Shown: positions 43,523 to 55,529, counted from the stretch's first letter. The stretch is 64,000 nucleotides of DNA from Mycoplasma bradburyae (GCF_024339025.1 NZ_CP101415.1:558001-622000), one strand, 5' to 3'. Numbers and translations are program-made. The notes: generated from the sequence alone by a model not told the origin.

Positions 43523-43594
43523 AATTATTGATTTAAGAATTACTATTAAAGAATGAATAAAGAACAATAAGATACATTGACATTAATAGATTGT

Positions 43595-44596
43595 TTATTT
43601 CTTAACTAAACAATGTAGATATTCAATTGTTTTGTCAGTTTTAATATTCCTATTTTGATCCTTATCTGCTTTAAATCTTCTATATTCTTTTTTATGTAAA
43701 CTATATTCTCCAAATTTTGACATCACTTCCTTAATTTCATCTAAGGACATTAATCCTTCATTGTTGTAACTCAAGAAGATATATTTAAAATCAGCTTTTT
43801 CTAATAAGTCGGTAAATTTATCAATAACCTTTTTCTTTGTACAATAATCGCTTTTTTGATTATTGTAATCTCTTAATCCTGTTACACCTCTTAATTTAGG
43901 TTGATCGTTTAATGCTATCGTTTCTAATACGTGATAATTAGCGCAATATTGCCTTTCATTATAAGGTGGATCTAGATACAAAATATCACCTTTAATTGTC
44001 GATATTAATTCATTAGCATCTTTATTATAAACTTCACCAATTATTCCGTCATTAAAATCTAATAATTCAAGTTTTAATTCTTTAGCTGCACTTCTTTTAA
44101 TTTTCTTTAAAAATGCACCATATACTGCAGCAGTATTAGCAACTTTATCTATAGCTTTTATAAGCGCTGCCAAATATGAAAAATATTCATTTTTACCGAT
44201 CTTTTTTCATTTCAATAGTTTTTCTATTTCATTACGAATAGCATCACATTTTCTTCCATTTTCATCAGTAAAATATAATCTTTTAGAACCAGATCCTAAA
44301 CAATAATTTTTATATACAAAACCATTTGTTGGTTCTAGATTATTAAGATGATTAAATAGATTTAATTCATCTTTTTTAGTAGTTTGTAAATAATGTTTAT
44401 TCAATACATAACTATAGTATTGAATATCATTTGCTATAACTTTACATCCTTTAGATCTAAAGAAACTACCAACAACTCCGGTACCAGCAAATAAATCAGC
44501 AAAAACTAAGTTGTTCACCGATTTTTTATTAATAACTTTACTTATTGTTTGATACAAGAAATTGAGCAATGAGTATTTAGATCCGATGTAATTCAT
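43595..44596 (-). CDS. Dam-type (D12 class) DNA adenine methyltransferase
   Basis: A 333-residue methyltransferase. The N-terminal MNYIGSKYSLLNFL is the D12-class opening motif. FADLFAGTGVVGSFFRSKG (residues about 33-51) is the SAM-binding loop. GDILYLDPPYNERQY (about 202-216) carries the catalytic DPPY. Two open segments join through a TGA-Trp at 44207. No partner endonuclease is visible, only hsdS debris downstream, so it is an orphan methylase or the survivor of a restriction-modification system. It would methylate adenine in a short site; the specificity is not predictable. Confidence 0.85.
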
Positions 44597-44795
44597 ATGA
44601 TTTCATTAGTGATTTTCTAATTTAAAATCAGCTATTTACTTCTTATTTTAAATTTAAAAATCTATAAATTTAAATCAAAAATTAGGTATTTTTATCGCAA
44701 TAAATTAACTACTTTTAATTGTCATTTTTGTTTAAAATATTAAACATTAAAAACAACAAAAATATGCAAATTTATCGGTAAATTTGCTATAAAAT

Positions 44796-44829
44796 AAAAA
44801 ATAATCCAACTGTTAATTGGGTTATTTTT
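44796..44829 (-). terminator. Terminator after metK
   Basis: Stem of about 13 pairs with one G-T wobble (AAAAATAATCCAA with TTGGGTTATTTTT), 7-nt loop and a T-run on the minus strand, 36 nt after the metK stop. The rest of the gap 44597-44864 is AT-rich and holds the promoter side of the methylase gene. Confidence 0.85.
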
Positions 44830-44864
44830 ATTGTTTTATTATAGCTTAATTAATCATCTGAATT

Positions 44865-46016
44865 TTATAACATCTTTAAGATTTCATCTAGGTAAATTGT
44901 ATTCTCAAAAGCATATTGCTTTTCAGATTTACCAAAATGACCATAGGTTGCTAAACCACTGTATTTGGTAGTTCTTAGTTTTAGGATATTAATTATCTCA
45001 GCAAGGTTGTGATTAAAGATCTTTTTAATGATCTTGTAGATTGTTTTCATATCAACAGTATTGGTATCAAAACAGTTGATTGAAATATCTAATGGTTTAG
45101 GAACACCAATTGCTCAAGAGATAATCACTTCACATTGAGTTGCTAATTTAGCTTTGATGATATGTTTAGCGATTCATCTAGCATAATAAGCACCTGATCG
45201 GTCAACTTTAGTGTAATCCTTACCACTATAAGCACCACCACCGTGATGAGCATAAATCCCAAAACTATCAACAAGTAACTTACGACCAGTTAGTCCAGTA
45301 TCAGCAATCGGACCACCACTTGTAAATAATCCAGAAGGATTAATTAATGCTTCATAATCCTTACTAAAACCATATTTAGTAGCAATCTCATCCATAATAA
45401 ACTTTTTAACAAAAAGTTTAAACACACTAAGATCAATATTCTCTTCGTGTTGAATTGACATCAAGATAGTTTTTAATTCAACTTGATTATCTTCTAGATA
45501 ATTCAAGCTTACTTGTGCCTTCATATCATATTTAGCATGATTAAAGGTTTGGTTGTCAATTAATTCTCTTGCTAATTTAACTAGATCATGTGCCATTACT
45601 ACCGCTAATGGCATTTGGTTATTAGTTTCATTACAAGCATAACCAACAGTTATCCCTTGATCACCAGCGCCTATCATATTATTCTTTTGATCAACAGATT
45701 GAGCAATATCAGGGGATTGTTGGTTGATATTAGATATGATCGTAAAACTTGAACGATCATATCCTAATTTAGTTACAACATCTCAAGCAATCTTTACATG
45801 ATCTACTTTTGCCTTGGTCGTAATCTCGCCAGCAATCACAATTAATCGGTTAGCTGCAACAACTTCGCAAGCTACACGGCTGTTTTCATCTTGTTTTAAA
45901 CATTCATCCAAGATACCATCAGCAATCTGGTCACAGATCTTATCTGGGTGACCGCTACCAACACTTTCAGCAGTATATACACCTCTTCTATTGTGTTCTA
46001 ATTTAATTATATTCAG
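44865..46016 (-). CDS. metK: S-adenosylmethionine synthetase, non-canonical start
   Basis: Makes SAM from methionine and ATP. Motifs: [11 protein letters not shown] near the N-terminus, [16 protein letters not shown] (about 120-135) and [16 protein letters not shown] (about 265-280, metal and phosphate binding). No ATG, GTG or TTG occurs in frame before the conserved GHPDK block. The only ATG nearby (within AAATGAGG, about 46030) runs into TAG in another frame. A GAGG sequence (46025-46028) lies 8 nt before CTG (46014-46016), the best start, giving 383 residues; ATA at 46017-46019 is the alternative. It is last in the pot-tsaD-metK cluster. Confidence 0.9.
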
Positions 46017-46135
46017 TATTACTACCTCATTTATCTCTTTGTTATCAATAGTTATTTTAACTTAATATAAGAATTATATTAAGTTGATAAACTATATAAT
46101 TATAGACAATAAAATTTATATCTAGATCAATAATT

Positions 46136-47101
46136 CTATTGTTGATCTAGTAAGTGGTGGGTATAGTTTACTATCATAGCTGCATTATCGCCAGTATAGA
46201 TCTTTTTAGGGATTAAAGTCTTAATTTTTAATAGTGATAATTGTTCTCTTAGATAACTATTAGCACTAACTCCACCTCCCAATAAGATTGTTTGGAATCT
46301 TATTGGACTTTTATTAATCTGGTGTTTAACTCTATTAATAAAATCATCAATAATAAACCCTTGGAATGATGATACTACTTTGGTAATATCAAATTCAGGT
46401 TGATCTTTGTTTTGTTGGATGTATCTTAAGACTGCTGATTTGAATCCAGAATAACTAAATGATGATAGTTTATTAGTTTTTAAAAACTGAATTGTATTAG
46501 TTTTAGATTGATCAAACATTTGATCAATCTTAGGTCCTGCTGGGTATTTTAAATCAAGCGCTCTACCAACTTTATCATACACTTCACCAATCGCATCATC
46601 TTTAGTCTCATCTAATAAAGTGATTTTAGTAGGTGATTCTACTTGGTAGATTGAAGTATGCCCACCACTAACAACTAACCCAAGTGCTGGGTATGTTAGA
46701 TCATCAATTGAGTATTGACTATCACCATCATTAATTGTTGGCGAAAAGATATGGCCGTATAAGTGGTTGATTCCTTTTACTTCGATATTAAGTAAAAAAC
46801 CTAAAGTATCAGCAAAAACCTTAGCAACATGCAAACAACCCAACAAACCAGGTTGTTGGGTGTATGTTATTAGATCAATCTTATTAATTGAGATATTTGC
46901 TTCTAAAAGCGCTTCTTTTAGAGTTTGGTGCAATACTTCTTCATGATATCTAGCAGCTATTTCAGGAACGACACCACCATAATTAGCATGAACACTTGAA
47001 GAAGATTTTGTTTTGGTTACTACGATCTTACGATCAATTGAAATTGATATCGATAAATCGTCACAACTTGATTCAATTCCTAAGATGATTTTATATTGCA
47101 T
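46136..47101 (-). CDS. tsaD: tRNA N6-adenosine threonylcarbamoyltransferase
   Basis: A 321-residue TsaD (Kae1/Gcp) protein that makes t6A at position 37 of ANN-decoding tRNAs. GIESSCDDLSISI lies at the N-terminus. HLYGHIFSP (about 118-126) has the metal-binding histidines, followed by LVVSGGHTS, and the C-terminal GGGVSANSYLR (about 275-285) and GDNAAM complete the ASKHA fold. It begins 25 nt after potD and is probably co-transcribed with the pot genes. Confidence 0.93.
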   Translation of the reverse strand: MQYKIILGIESSCDDLSISISIDRKIVVTKTKSSSSVHANYGGVVPEIAARYHEEVLHQTLKEALLEANISINKIDLITYTQQPGLLGCLHVAKVFADTLGFLLNIEVKGINHLYGHIFSPTINDGDSQYSIDDLTYPALGLVVSGGHTSIYQVESPTKITLLDETKDDAIGEVYDKVGRALDLKYPAGPKIDQMFDQSKTNTIQFLKTNKLSSFSYSGFKSAVLRYIQQNKDQPEFDITKVVSSFQGFIIDDFINRVKHQINKSPIRFQTILLGGGVSANSYLREQLSLLKIKTLIPKKIYTGDNAAMIVNYTHHLLDQQ

Positions 47102-47126
47102 GATGTTTTAATCGTAATTTATTAAA

Positions 47127-48707
47127 TTATTTTCATCAATCACTTTTAAATCTAGCATAAGCATTTATTAAGCTAGCTTTTTGAATGTCATTGATTGGCG
47201 ATTCAATAAATCGATTAACATCAGCTACATTTTCAATAAAATAAGCTGAGTTGATATTTTCAGATAATTCATCTTGTCCGTCAACATCTAATCAACCTTC
47301 TTTAGCTACCAAACCTTTTTCAGGATCAGATATCTTTTTAAGTGGTGATGTGTATTGAACGTAGTTAAAGTTTTCTAGTGGTCCGTATTTATATACAACA
47401 TCATCACTTTCATCAGATTCTTCTTCTTTGTTTTCTGAACCTTCAGATTCCATTGGATTAGTAGAACTTTCAGTTCCACCCATATTGTTATTATTCATTG
47501 ATTCAGTAGATTCATTTGCTTCAGTCATCATTGTTGAATTATCATTCATAGCTTCTTGATTGTCTGAATCAGCTTCATCTTTTAATTCTGCTTGAAAATT
47601 ATCTAAATCCTGATCAAGACCTTCTAGAGCTACTTTTCTGATAATCTTATAACTTTGATCTAAAAAGCTTGGATATTGATCGATATTAGATTTATTGATA
47701 ACAATAAGATCTAATGCTAATGGCGTGTATTTTGGGGTAATTATGTGGAAATCTTCGCTTGTAGGTTTTTTAGGATCGTTTTTATCGCTGTGATATTCAC
47801 CACCTTGAGCAGAATATATCGCATCACCATTAAACATGATCGCAGCATTAACTCTTCTTGATGCTAAGTTGTTATAAATCACTGATGAGTCAGAGTTTAG
47901 TAAAGTAGTAGATTTATTTAAATCACTTAAATTATGATAATTCAAACCTGCATCTGCGATTGCTTTATAAACATTATAAAACTCTGCTTGACTTAATTGG
48001 TTTGATTTAGGATTTACCGTAATTTCTTGATTATCTTGAGCTGTTTTAATTAAATTAGCAACTGAATATAATGAACGTTCGTCTTCAACAATTCCTAATT
48101 TATTATTATTAAATCTTGCACGATGCTTTTCATTAGTGATAGTACTAATAATGTCGTATCAACTACTTTCATGATCTACTAAAGAAGCAATCTTAGGACC
48201 ACGGTAAGCAAACACAAATGATTGGAAAAAATAAGGAACTGAATAATCTAATAGATTGATTTTTTCACCTTTAATTGAATAACTAGTTAAGATCTCTTTA
48301 ACTTGATCAGTAAATAAATCTAACGCATCATTAGCATTGTTGATCTTAACTAATTGATCTTCGTCATTTAAATAGCTTAAATTGAACTTTGTTCAATCTA
48401 ATTTAATTAAACTACCTTGTCTAATTAGATCGATTACAGCATAAGTAGATGCAGTACCAATGGTAAATGTTTTGTTTTTAAAGTTAGTAATTAAATTTTC
48501 ATTTGACGGAACACTATTAAATTGCAAATTGTTGTATTCACTTAAAAGTTGCTTTTGCAAATTAGGTGACATATATGATTCAAAATTACCATAAACAAAC
48601 TGCTTATTTAATAGGTTAGAATTAGCTCCACCTTCACCACAACTAGTTACTAAAAAAGCTGATAAAGTTAGAGCTGAAAATATTGTTTTTAACGGTTTTT
48701 TCTTCAT
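47127..48707 (-). CDS. potD: PotD-like polyamine-binding lipoprotein
   Basis: A 526-residue lipoprotein with lipobox LVTSC (Cys about residue 23). It is the presumed substrate-binding part of the spermidine/putrescine ABC transporter, by position directly after potC (14 nt) and a PotD-like pattern (TIGTASTYAVIDLIRQGSL, VVYKYGPLENFNYVQY). It is longer than typical PotD (about 350) because of an acidic Glu/Asn/Ser/Met-rich insert near residues 375-430. In-frame TGA codons are read as Trp. Substrate identity is inferred from the operon. Confidence 0.82.
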
Positions 48708-48721
48708 TTTTCTTAAAATAC

Positions 48722-49576
48722 TTAGTTATTAATTGAACGAACAACTTTTTCTTTGTAGTTAATTTTTTCAGCAATTGCTTTTTTGATTACTGAGAATACT
48801 GTAGCTAAGATACCAATGAACACTAAGATTGAACCAAAAGCAATCGCTCAACCTTTAACACCTTTAGCAATTGAATATAATTCAGTAGCTATTGTTCTAG
48901 CTGACCCTCTTACATAAGAAGTGATAATGAAATCATCAAATGATGTTGCAAAAGCAATTAATCCACCAACCACTAATGAAGGTGCTAGATAAGATAAAGT
49001 AATCTTAAAGAATGTTTGAACTTTGTTATATCCTAAATCTTGTGAAGCAAGAATTAGGTTAGGATTCATCTTTAACATTCTTGGGTATATTGATACTAAA
49101 GCAAACGGAGTGCTGATTGAGATATGTGAAACAATAATTGTAAATAAACCTAGCGGTTGAGACAATGATACTCACACAGCAATAAAGAAAATAATTAAAC
49201 TTAAACCTGAGATGATATCAGGAACAACGATCGAAGTATTTGATACTGACATCGTTAGTTTTTGATAAACTTTTTTATTTCTTCAAATCCCAAAAGCAGT
49301 AATAGTCGCAATAAAAACAGAGATCGGAGTCGATACTAAAGCAACTATTAACGATGTTGTTAATGGCGTTAAAAAATCACCTTCAGCCAATGATTTATAT
49401 GTTGCAAAAATCTTTTCTTTATCAAATTCACCAAAAGTTAAATTAACGTTACCTCTTTCAGTAACACCATTAAAAGATAAGATAACAATAATAAATAAAG
49501 GTAAATAGATAAACAATAAGATAACAAAGATATAACTTTGTCTTAAGATTGTCTTAAACTTGTTCATTTTGATCAA
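48722..49576 (-). CDS. potC: Polyamine ABC transporter permease PotC
   Basis: A 284-residue inner-membrane permease with about six helices. The permease loop reads [26 protein letters not shown], matching the EAA motif. The start is either ATG at 49574-49576 or, more likely, at 49565-49567 (MNKFK). Both overlap the potB end, indicating coupled translation. The C-terminus is basic. It works with PotB as the channel and PotA as the ATPase. Confidence 0.9.
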
Positions 49577-50477
49577 CCACCGTTTTAATTTTGTTTCTTA
49601 ATACAGCTCGTTTTTTCATGTAATTAAATAGTTTAGGTGCTACAAAAACTACCATATAGAAAGCAAGAATAATTAATGCTAAAGTTAAACTTAAAGCACT
49701 AGCTTGAGAGATTGCTACTTTAGATTCTAATCCGTTTGATCCAAGCGATAATAAATACGCACCAATCTGTTGTCCATCATTAGAGTTATTAACAAATTGT
49801 GAGATCCCTGCTGTTGTAAATGAAGGTAATAATACTAAAGTAACACCAGAGATAATTGCGTTTTTACAATAAGGAATAACAACTTTAAAAAAACTCATGA
49901 AGTAGTTATACCCTAAGTCTTGTGATGCCAACATGTAGTTTTTAGGCATTGAAATTAAAACTGTGTAAATTGGCAAAATCATAAATGGCATGAAGATATA
50001 AACTAAACCTAGTAATGTTCAACCATCACCAAATGTACTATTAGCTTCGCCAAACATTAAATCTAATAAAGATTTAAGACCGATTACTTTAATAAGAAAA
50101 CTATTTCAAATGGGAGCTGTAACTAAAGCTACAACACTATATTTAAATAATTTGTTTTTAGAAATCGATAAAAGATAAGCAAAAGGGAAAGCAATTAATA
50201 AACAGATAATTGTGCAAGCAACTGCTAATCCGAATGATTTGAAGATCTTAGTTATTGTAAAACTATCGATTATTGAGAAATTGTCAGCAACAGTTACATT
50301 AATGCTACTACCATCTTCTATTTCAACACTAAAAGGTGTGAAAGCATTAACCAATACGATGATTAATGGAATAATAAAAAGAACTAGTAATAATAAAGCA
50401 TAAGGTAAGATTAATCAAGTTCTTTTAGGACCTTTAAAGGTTTGCACAAAAGCATTTCAACTCTTAGCGCTGAACAT
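49554..50477 (-). CDS. potB: Polyamine ABC transporter permease PotB
   Basis: A 307-residue permease with about six membrane helices and the EAA-type loop [26 protein letters not shown]. The ATG at 50475-50477 overlaps the last 14 nt of potA, and its end overlaps potC, so translation of the three is coupled. In-frame TGA-Trp codons lie near the start (SWNAF, TWLIL) and mid-protein. Confidence 0.9.
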
Positions 50478-51972
50478 CTTCTTCTTTCCTCATCATATGA
50501 ACATCCATTTCGTCAAATTTTAATCCAACGATGGCACCTACTTTAACTTCATCAATGTTATCAACAGTGATCTTAGTTTTATCAGGCATTAAACATTCAA
50601 TTTCTCATAAAACACCTTTATATGATGTTTTAGTAACTTCAACATTGAAGAATCCTTTATCTTTCTCAACAACATCAAAATCTTCAGGACGAATTAAAAC
50701 ACGAACTTTATCATCTTTTTTGAAATCGTATTCTTCATCAGTATCAATGATGTCTCCTGAATTTAATTTAATTTTGTAATCACCTAAATATGTTCCATCA
50801 AAGATGTTAGCAGCACCAATAAATCTTGCTGTTCATTCGTTGATTGGAGAGTCATATATAATATTAGGCTTACCAACTTGTTCAATATCACCTTGTGACA
50901 TTACAACGATTTTGTCAGATAGCAATAAAGCTTCTTCTTGATCGTGAGTAACTAAAATAAAAGTAATATTCAATTCTTTATGAATACGTTTTAATTCATT
51001 TTGTAATTGTTTTCTTACTTTAGCATCTAGAGCACTTAATGGTTCATCTAGTAATAACGTTTCAGGTTCAATAACTAAAGCACGAGCTAGAGCAACTCTT
51101 TGTTGCATCCCACCAGATAATTCAGACGGATACTTATCTTCTTTACCAGCTAGACCAACTAAATTGATCATTTTAGTAGCTCTTTGATCAATTTCTTCTT
51201 TTGTTAATCTTCTAGTCAAAACTTTGTTTTCAAAAGTTTCTTTTTTCATGATTGGATAAGTTTCTCAATATGAAATTCATCCATCAACGTTTTCTAATTC
51301 TTTTAATACCTTATCGTATTTGATATCTATTGGTATTTTTTTCTTGTAATTGACCTTTAGAGTTTCTATTTCAGTATTAAGTTTAATAACTTCAGTTTGT
51401 TCGATTGCTTCTGATAATTTAGACTCTAATTTAATCAGTTCTTCTTGATATTGAGCAAAACGCATTTCATCGTTTTCAAACATTCAGAAGTTTTTTTCAT
51501 ATTCTTTGCGAACTTTATTTAACTTATTAGTTAAATCATTCTTTTTCTTGTTAAGATCATTAATTTTAGCTGCAGCTTTTTTTTGAGCTTCTTGCTTAAT
51601 ATTTTCTGCTTGGATAGCTAATTTAGGATCACTGTCTTCTCTAGGTACACGCATGATCTTAAGCCCATAACAAACATTGTTATAAACTGTCATGTTTGGG
51701 AATAATGCATAATCTTGAAAAACAGTTGCAAATGGACGTTTGTGAACAGGCATATCTTTAATATCAATACCGTCAATTTTAATTTGTCCATAGGTTGGTT
51801 GTTCGAACCCAGCAAGTAATTTTAACGTTGTAGTTTTACCACATCCAGATGGTCCTAATAAAGTTACGAATTCAGATTTATTAATATCTAAATTTAAATT
51901 TCTAACTGCTACAAAACCATCTTCAAAAGTCTTATTAACGTTTCTTAGCTGAATAAAAACTTTTTCTTCCAA
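50464..51972 (-). CDS. potA: Polyamine ABC transporter ATPase PotA with coiled-coil insert
   Basis: A 502-residue ATPase. Walker A is GPSGCGKTT (residues about 40-48). The Q-loop region reads [19 protein letters not shown]. Signature [15 protein letters not shown] (about 295) and Walker [12 protein letters not shown] (about 317) lie unusually far downstream, because a 130-160-residue charged helical insert separates Q-loop and signature (usual gap about 50). A C-terminal TOBE-like beta domain (about 400-495) follows. The operon order is potA-potB-potC-potD. Confidence 0.92.
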
Positions 51973-52111
51973 TTCCGGTCAATCCTTTCAATATATTTAA
52001 ATTAGTTTTTATAAAAATTACAAGTAAAATTATAAAGTTTTTTTATTAAAAATTTACAAAAAAAATCTTTTTTTTCGATAAATATTTTTTGTCTCAAAAA
52101 TTCAAAACTAA

Positions 52112-52156
52112 AAATCTTCGCAAAACACTTTAAAATAAAGGATTTCACGAAGATTT
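52112..52156 (-). terminator. Hairpin between the tail-anchored protein gene and potA
   Basis: A 9-bp perfect stem (AAATCTTCG at 52112-52120 with 52148-52156) and a 27-nt loop. It lies 35 nt after the stop of the upstream gene; on the minus strand the sequence beyond is only moderately T-rich. It is a possible terminator separating the recA-rny-52191 unit from the pot operon. Confidence 0.5.
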
Positions 52157-52190
52157 AATTAAACTTATTTTTTTCTATTTTTTTAAATTT

Positions 52191-53651
52191 TTACGCAAAC
52201 TTATTAGTAGCAATTAATGCGATAACTATCGATATAATTAAAATAATAAAAGCACCTACTATTGTTCATAAAACTCTAACACGCGCTTTAGAGGACTTAT
52301 GTTTTTTGTCGTAACTATTATAAACAGATTGTTTATTAACTTCTTTATAGTTCGTATTAGACGATCTATTATTGGATTCAATATATTTATTTTTCTTATC
52401 TTCTTGTATTTCCTTGTCTAGTTTTTTAAATAAACTTTTTCGATCATCTGATGATTGTGTCATCTGTCTTGATTCATTATTTTTTTCAACAGATTTATTA
52501 GTTTCGGTTAATTCATTGTAACTATTTGTTGTTTCATCATCTTCAGGAAATAACATATCAGTGGATATGTTTTGATGATTATTCTTTCTTATATATTGAT
52601 AAAGATTGCTTTTATTACCTTGAGCTATTTCATTTATATCTGACTCTATATTTTGCATATCTATAGTCATTTTTTTAGGAATAATATCTTCGTCATCTTC
52701 TAAATTAATGACTAATTTGGTAGTTTTATTCATTAAATCTTCAGATTGTTTTATTGCTATCTGATTTTTGTTAGAAGATATTTCTTCATCTTTTTGTAAA
52801 TCTAAATCAATAGAAGAAGTTCTTTCAAATTTATCATCACGATAGTTAGGTATACCATACTTGAAATCGCTATGATCGATACTCTCGATAATAGAAGAGG
52901 ATTCAAAGATATTTTTTTCTTTATTGACTAATGAATCTATAGAACTAATATTTTTTTGTTCTTTGCTAATAATGATATCATCGTCTTTATTGAATTTAGA
53001 TTCACTAAATAACGATTCTGATCTAGGGAAAGCAGGTTTTGTTATTATTGAACGATTTAAAGTAGATTCATTATTTTGATTTTGTTGAGAATTGAATTGA
53101 TTGTTATTAGATTTAACATCAATTTTATTTGAAAATTGGCTATGTTGATTTAAATTATTAAGAACTCGTTTGTTAATTGGATTAATTTGGTTCTGACTAG
53201 TTCATCCATTTATTCTTGACTGAGGATTTAAATTATTCTTATCAACAGAACGAATTACATCTTCACCTTCTCTTTGAATAAATGAAGCATCATGAACACT
53301 TATCGTATTAAATGTTCCTGTGTTAGCACTAAAAAGATCAGTGACATGGTCAATATTTAAATAATCCATAGCACTTTTAGAGGATGTTTTATCTGCTTTT
53401 ATAACTTCAGATGGAACATTAACTAAATCATCATCAGTTAATTCTTCAGTTATTAAAACACGATCGGTTGATTCAACTAGTTCTTTTTCATATTGATCAA
53501 TTGATAATAATTGCTTATCATTTTGATCTTTTTTTGATGACAAATTATCATCTTCTTCTAAATCATCTTCTTCGTTTAATAAGAAGTCTTCTGTTGTATT
53601 TATTAATGCATCACTAATCGTGCGGCGTGATTTGTTATTCTTATTATCCAT
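52191..53651 (-). CDS. Tail-anchored, disordered acidic protein (486 aa)
   Basis: No N-terminal signal. Residues 1-455 are Asn/Ser/Asp/Lys-rich, low in hydrophobics and probably disordered, with acidic clusters near residues 25-35. One hydrophobic helix at residues about 463-483 ends four residues before the C-terminus, so the protein should be anchored by its tail with the bulk in the cytosol. I checked the segment 52734-53201 codon by codon: no TAA or TAG. It follows rny by 80 nt. No family recognised; such proteins in the M. pneumoniae group are sometimes cytoskeletal, but nothing here proves that. Confidence 0.75.
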
Positions 53652-53731
53652 AACCGATAATAAAATTATATTATTTTAAGAAATAATATTATTCTAGTTG
53701 TATTTTTATTATGCTATGAATTAAAGATTTA

Positions 53732-55510
53732 TTAATCAATGAATTGAGTAGTTTTTAATTCTTCGTCATATTCTAAATCATCATCTTCATCAGCATCTTT
53801 AAATCGTTTTGCGTAATCATTAGATTTTTGTAAGGAAATTGACGCAAACGATTTAGTATTTTCAACAACAGTAAGGTTTCTTATACAAGTAAGTTTGATT
53901 GAATATTTAGATAATTCGTGGTGATTTTGAATATCTTTTTTAATATCTAATATAAGTTGTTTAAAGTCTTGATCACTAATATTAGGTTGAATCATTATTT
54001 GGATATCAAAACCGTTTTTTAATATTTTATAGTTGGCTATACCTTGATCATGTTTATGTTTATTTAATAGATCAGTCATAAAGTCAGCTCGTTTTTCGTC
54101 ATCATCACCATCCTTATATCTAGCACCTGGTCTTGATGCTGATATTTTATCAGCAATTTGAGTTATCTTAGCATAGAAGTTTTTAGATTTTTCATATAAT
54201 TTTGGATTGCCATGGTGACAATTAATCGCATCGATAATATCAATATCTAAATCAAAATATTTAGCGATAGCTACACCTGCAGCAACGTGGTTACCAGTTG
54301 AGTATTTTAATTTCTTCCAGTTTTCCTCATGATTAATAGATTTACCAATATCATGAAGCAATCCACATAATTTAGCTTTTTCAACATTTAAGCCTAATTG
54401 ACTCGCAATATTTGCTGCTAATTGAGCAGTTTCGATAGAATGTTCTAATACCATTTGCGTATTAGAACCTCTGAATTTTAATCTACCAATATATTCACAT
54501 ATATCTTTATTTGGTAATAATTTTGAATCGTATAAATCTAATTCTTGCAACACTTCTTCACCGATTTTTTTAGTTTCTGCAGTAAATTCATTTAGTGTTT
54601 CGTAATAACATTTTTTAATTAAATCATCAGTTAAATAATGGATTTTATCATCACCTATAATACTAATAATTTTGTTAATAGCTCTTTCAGCTATAGTTAA
54701 TTTAATTGCATTAAAGCAAGAAAGAGAAATTTTCTTATTTGCAGAGTCAATATCTAACTTGATACCATATAAAGTTTCAATGTAAGCTTTAGTTTTACCA
54801 TCTTTACCAATTAACTTAGAATAGAAATCATTCGTAACTTTTTGATCTTTTTCAGAATCGCCGCTGTTATATTGGTAATTAATTGTTCTTTTAGTAGTAA
54901 CTCTAACTGTCTTAGCTAATAATTCAGTCGAATTCATTGCATTGATAAGTATTTTGTTGATTTCATTTGCAATTTCATTTTTTCTGACATTAGCTCTTTT
55001 TTCTTCTTCTTTGATCATTTGTTCTAGATCATTTCGAACATAGATACGGTATTCATCTAGAATAAATTTTCTCGCTTCTTCTTCATTGATTTTCATCTCT
55101 TTTAACATAGCAATCTTCTCTTCGATTTTCTTAGAATCAATTCTTTTTTTAAGAAGGCTATTTTCTCTTCTCTTATCTTTTATCTCTTCGTTTAGTTGAT
55201 TGTTTCTTTCTTCAATAAGAATTTTTTCGCTCAGAACTGAAATAAAGAAATTTTTTATTTCTTTAAATTCTTTTTTAGATATCATTTTTCGATCATCTTG
55301 AAATAAATAATGTTCGTTTAGTTTTTCTTTTAGTTCATCTTGTTTATTAATTTTGATTATTTCGTTTTCAAGTTCACGTTGATGATTTTCAGTTTCTTTC
55401 AAGAATCTAAATTCAAAAAATTTCAACAAAATAAAGATAAATAATAGAAGTGCTAATGCGGTTAATAAAGCCACAATTAAATACATTAAGTCTAAAGAGA
55501 TGTTAGTCAT
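53732..55510 (-). CDS. rny: Ribonuclease Y
   Basis: A 592-residue membrane-anchored endoribonuclease that starts mRNA decay. N-terminal helix (residues about 6-28), long charged coiled coil (about 30-200), a KH domain (about 215-290), then the HD phosphohydrolase domain with LLHDIGKSINHE near residues 385-396. A C-terminal acidic tail (DADEDDDLEYDEE) extends beyond the usual length of about 520. It lies 19 nt after recA, probably co-transcribed. Confidence 0.93.
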   Translation of the reverse strand: MTNISLDLMYLIVALLTALALLLFIFILLKFFEFRFLKETENHQRELENEIIKINKQDELKEKLNEHYLFQDDRKMISKKEFKEIKNFFISVLSEKILIEERNNQLNEEIKDKRRENSLLKKRIDSKKIEEKIAMLKEMKINEEEARKFILDEYRIYVRNDLEQMIKEEEKRANVRKNEIANEINKILINAMNSTELLAKTVRVTTKRTINYQYNSGDSEKDQKVTNDFYSKLIGKDGKTKAYIETLYGIKLDIDSANKKISLSCFNAIKLTIAERAINKIISIIGDDKIHYLTDDLIKKCYYETLNEFTAETKKIGEEVLQELDLYDSKLLPNKDICEYIGRLKFRGSNTQMVLEHSIETAQLAANIASQLGLNVEKAKLCGLLHDIGKSINHEENWKKLKYSTGNHVAAGVAIAKYFDLDIDIIDAINCHHGNPKLYEKSKNFYAKITQIADKISASRPGARYKDGDDDEKRADFMTDLLNKHKHDQGIANYKILKNGFDIQIMIQPNISDQDFKQLILDIKKDIQNHHELSKYSIKLTCIRNLTVVENTKSFASISLQKSNDYAKRFKDADEDDDLEYDEELKTTQFID

Positions 55511-55529
55511 ATAAAATAATTTTATATTA

